Assembly: GCA_023228765.1 (NCBI GenBank)
Contig: JALOAM010000162.1
Coordinates: 1-6,780 of the forward strand
Length of the DNA stretch: 6,780 bases
DNA from: Dehalococcoidia bacterium
Lineage (GTDB): Bacteria; Chloroflexota; Dehalococcoidia; UBA2979
Reading direction: 5' to 3'
In this document: one piece after another, positions 5,487-6,780 of the stretch
How the letters are laid out: every line of letters begins with the position of its first letter
Position numbering within the stretch: position 1 is the first letter of the stretch
Notes under the pieces: generated by a model
What the model saw: the letters and a program-made list of their open reading frames with translations, nothing else
What the model was told of the DNA's origin: nothing
Database searches by the model: none
Program-made: the position numbers and the translations under genes

Positions 5487-6780
5487 CTAGCGGTAGTGGC
5501 TCAGGTCGCCCTCCCACACCCGGCGCTCCTCGGAGCGCGGGTCGTCCTCGGCGTGCGCGGGGACATCGAACACCATCGTCGCCCGCCGCCCGGGGTCGAA
5601 CGGCTCCCACCGAGGCAGCCCGTCGTGCTTGGGGTCGGCATCCCGCGCGAAGGCGGCCCACGTCGTCGACATGAGCTTGCCGAGTGCGCCTCGATCGGTG
5701 CGCTCGCCCGTCATCGGGACGATGCCCGCGTTGTCGAAGACGAACGGGATCTCCATCGCGTGGGCGGCCTTGAACAGCCCGCCCAGGAAGTCGCTCTCCC
5801 AGTCGAAGAGGTAGAGGTACGTGGGCGCCGCGCCGGCGCGGTGGCGCATCTCGACCACCTGGTTCGCGGCGAGCCGCCGCGGCTCTGACTCGATCCCGAC
5901 GAGGAGGTCCCACGGTGTGTCGTCCGGGCGACTGCGGCGGTAGGTATCCAGGATCTCCTGCCAGCGGTCGCCGTAGGTCTTCTGGAGTTCCTCGTGCAGT
6001 TCGGGCTCGGTGAGCTTGCGGCGCTTCGGGTGGCGCGCCATGAACAAGGCCATCTCGTCCTTGTTCGTCCCGATCATCAGCGGCACGCGGAGGGAGGACG
6101 GCGCCGGCTCGCCCTCGGGGTCGTGCGGGTGGTGCGGGAAGTACGCCGCATCGATCGTGGGCGCGCACTGGAAGCCCTGCTGGGCCTTCTGAGTGCGCTG
6201 GTAGGCCTCGGTGAGTTGCTCGAACGGCAGCGCCTGCAGACCGGCGACGTCGCCCTCCGCGAGGCCGGCCTCGGCGATGAGGGCGCGCGCGAACGCCGTC
6301 GCTCGCTCGGGGTCGGTGGCTCGGAGCATGACGCTGCTCTGCACGATCGCGCGGTGGAACAGCCCCTCCGCCGAGGGCATCGCGAGGAGTGAGCAGACCT
6401 TCCGGCCGCCTCCCGACTCGCCGAAGATCGTGACGTTCCCGGGGTCGCCGCCGAATGCCTCGATGTTGTCGCGCACCCAGCGGAGCGCCTCCGCCAGGTC
6501 GAGGATGCCCGCGACGCCGGAGCCGGCGAACGCTTCGCCGCCGACCTCCGTGAGGTGGAGGTAGCCGAAGACGTTGAGCCGGTGGTTCAGCGTGACGACG
6601 ACCACGTCGCCGTTCAGCGCCAGGTTCGTGCCGTCGTACCAGCCTTCGGACCCCGCGCCTTCGGCGAACCCGCGGCCGTGCAGCCAGACCATGACGGGAC
6701 GCTTCCCACCGTCCGGCGCGGGCGTCCAGATGTTGGCGATCAGGCAGTCTTCGCCCGCGACAACGTCCGGCATCGGCCCG
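5487..6780 (-). CDS. Type B carboxylesterase (alpha/beta hydrolase), N-terminus outside window
   Basis: The frame runs leftward from the window edge to TAG at 5489-5487 and gives about 430 residues. Numbering from the first in-frame Met (6773), it shows GEDCLIANIWTP (7-18), the oxyanion-hole region WLHGRGFAEGAG (30-41), the nucleophile elbow FGESGGG with Ser120, the acid Glu240 in GTNKDEM, and the base His338 in AAHAMEIPFVF. This is the full catalytic set and order of carboxylesterase type B enzymes such as p-nitrobenzyl esterase, which hydrolyse carboxylic esters. Family members usually have about 80-100 residues before the EDCL motif, so that Met is probably internal and the true start lies beyond 6780. 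The oxyanion motif is HGRGF instead of the usual HGGGF. Whether a signal peptide exists cannot be seen. The gene converges on the CoA-transferase gene; no functional link is evident. Confidence 0.92.
   Translation of the reverse strand, partial: GPMPDVVAGEDCLIANIWTPAPDGGKRPVMVWLHGRGFAEGAGSEGWYDGTNLALNGDVVVVTLNHRLNVFGYLHLTEVGGEAFAGSGVAGILDLAEALRWVRDNIEAFGGDPGNVTIFGESGGGRKVCSLLAMPSAEGLFHRAIVQSSVMLRATDPERATAFARALIAEAGLAEGDVAGLQALPFEQLTEAYQRTQKAQQGFQCAPTIDAAYFPHHPHDPEGEPAPSSLRVPLMIGTNKDEMALFMARHPKRRKLTEPELHEELQKTYGDRWQEILDTYRRSRPDDTPWDLLVGIESEPRRLAANQVVEMRHRAGAAPTYLYLFDWESDFLGGLFKAAHAMEIPFVFDNAGIVPMTGERTDRGALGKLMSTTWAAFARDADPKHDGLPRWEPFDPGRRATMVFDVPAHAEDDPRSEERRVWEGDLSHYR

Overview
The window is GC-rich, ordinary-looking bacterial chromosome carrying seven protein genes, five complete and two cut by the window edges. 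Organism: high GC, strong G/C preference at third codon positions, a PPOX-fold protein of the F420-associated type and a CoA transferase of the 4-hydroxybutyrate class fit Chloroflexota (Dehalococcoidia-like) or Actinomycetota. I lean to Chloroflexota, but this is a guess from gene style. No mobile element, tRNA, rRNA or CRISPR array was seen.

Layout. Left block, plus strand: the C-terminal part of a PlsY-like membrane acyltransferase (to 373) is followed after 1 nt by a SirB1/transglutaminase-like protein with a TPR-like tail (375-1259). Middle block, minus strand: an unrecognised acidic 105-residue protein (1329-1646) lies downstream of a small split-barrel flavin/F420 oxidoreductase (1760-2164). 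The gap between these two holds two stem-loops whose single mismatches become G-U pairs only in minus-strand RNA. Right block, plus strand: an MFS_3-type exporter (2438-3931), then an acetyl-CoA hydrolase/4-hydroxybutyrate CoA-transferase family enzyme (4082-5437). Facing it on the minus strand is a type B carboxylesterase (5487 to beyond the window end).

Regulation. The 273-bp divergent region between the oxidoreductase and the exporter is visibly richer in A/T than its surroundings. It contains an exact CRP/FNR-type dyad (TGTGA-N6-TCACA), two related 15-bp dyads, and a plausible sigma-70-like promoter for the exporter whose -10 is overlapped by one of the dyads. This is the most information-dense non-coding stretch and the best lead. 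At the right convergent junction an 11-bp perfect stem carries the TAA stop codon of the CoA transferase in its loop.

How the genes work together: the PlsY-like and transglutaminase-like genes look co-transcribed. The oxidoreductase and exporter appear to be a divergent, co-regulated pair. The CoA transferase and esterase are convergent and may simply be neighbours. I do not see convincing evidence of a new multi-gene system. The leads worth checking are regulatory DNA/RNA and two enzymes with altered motifs.
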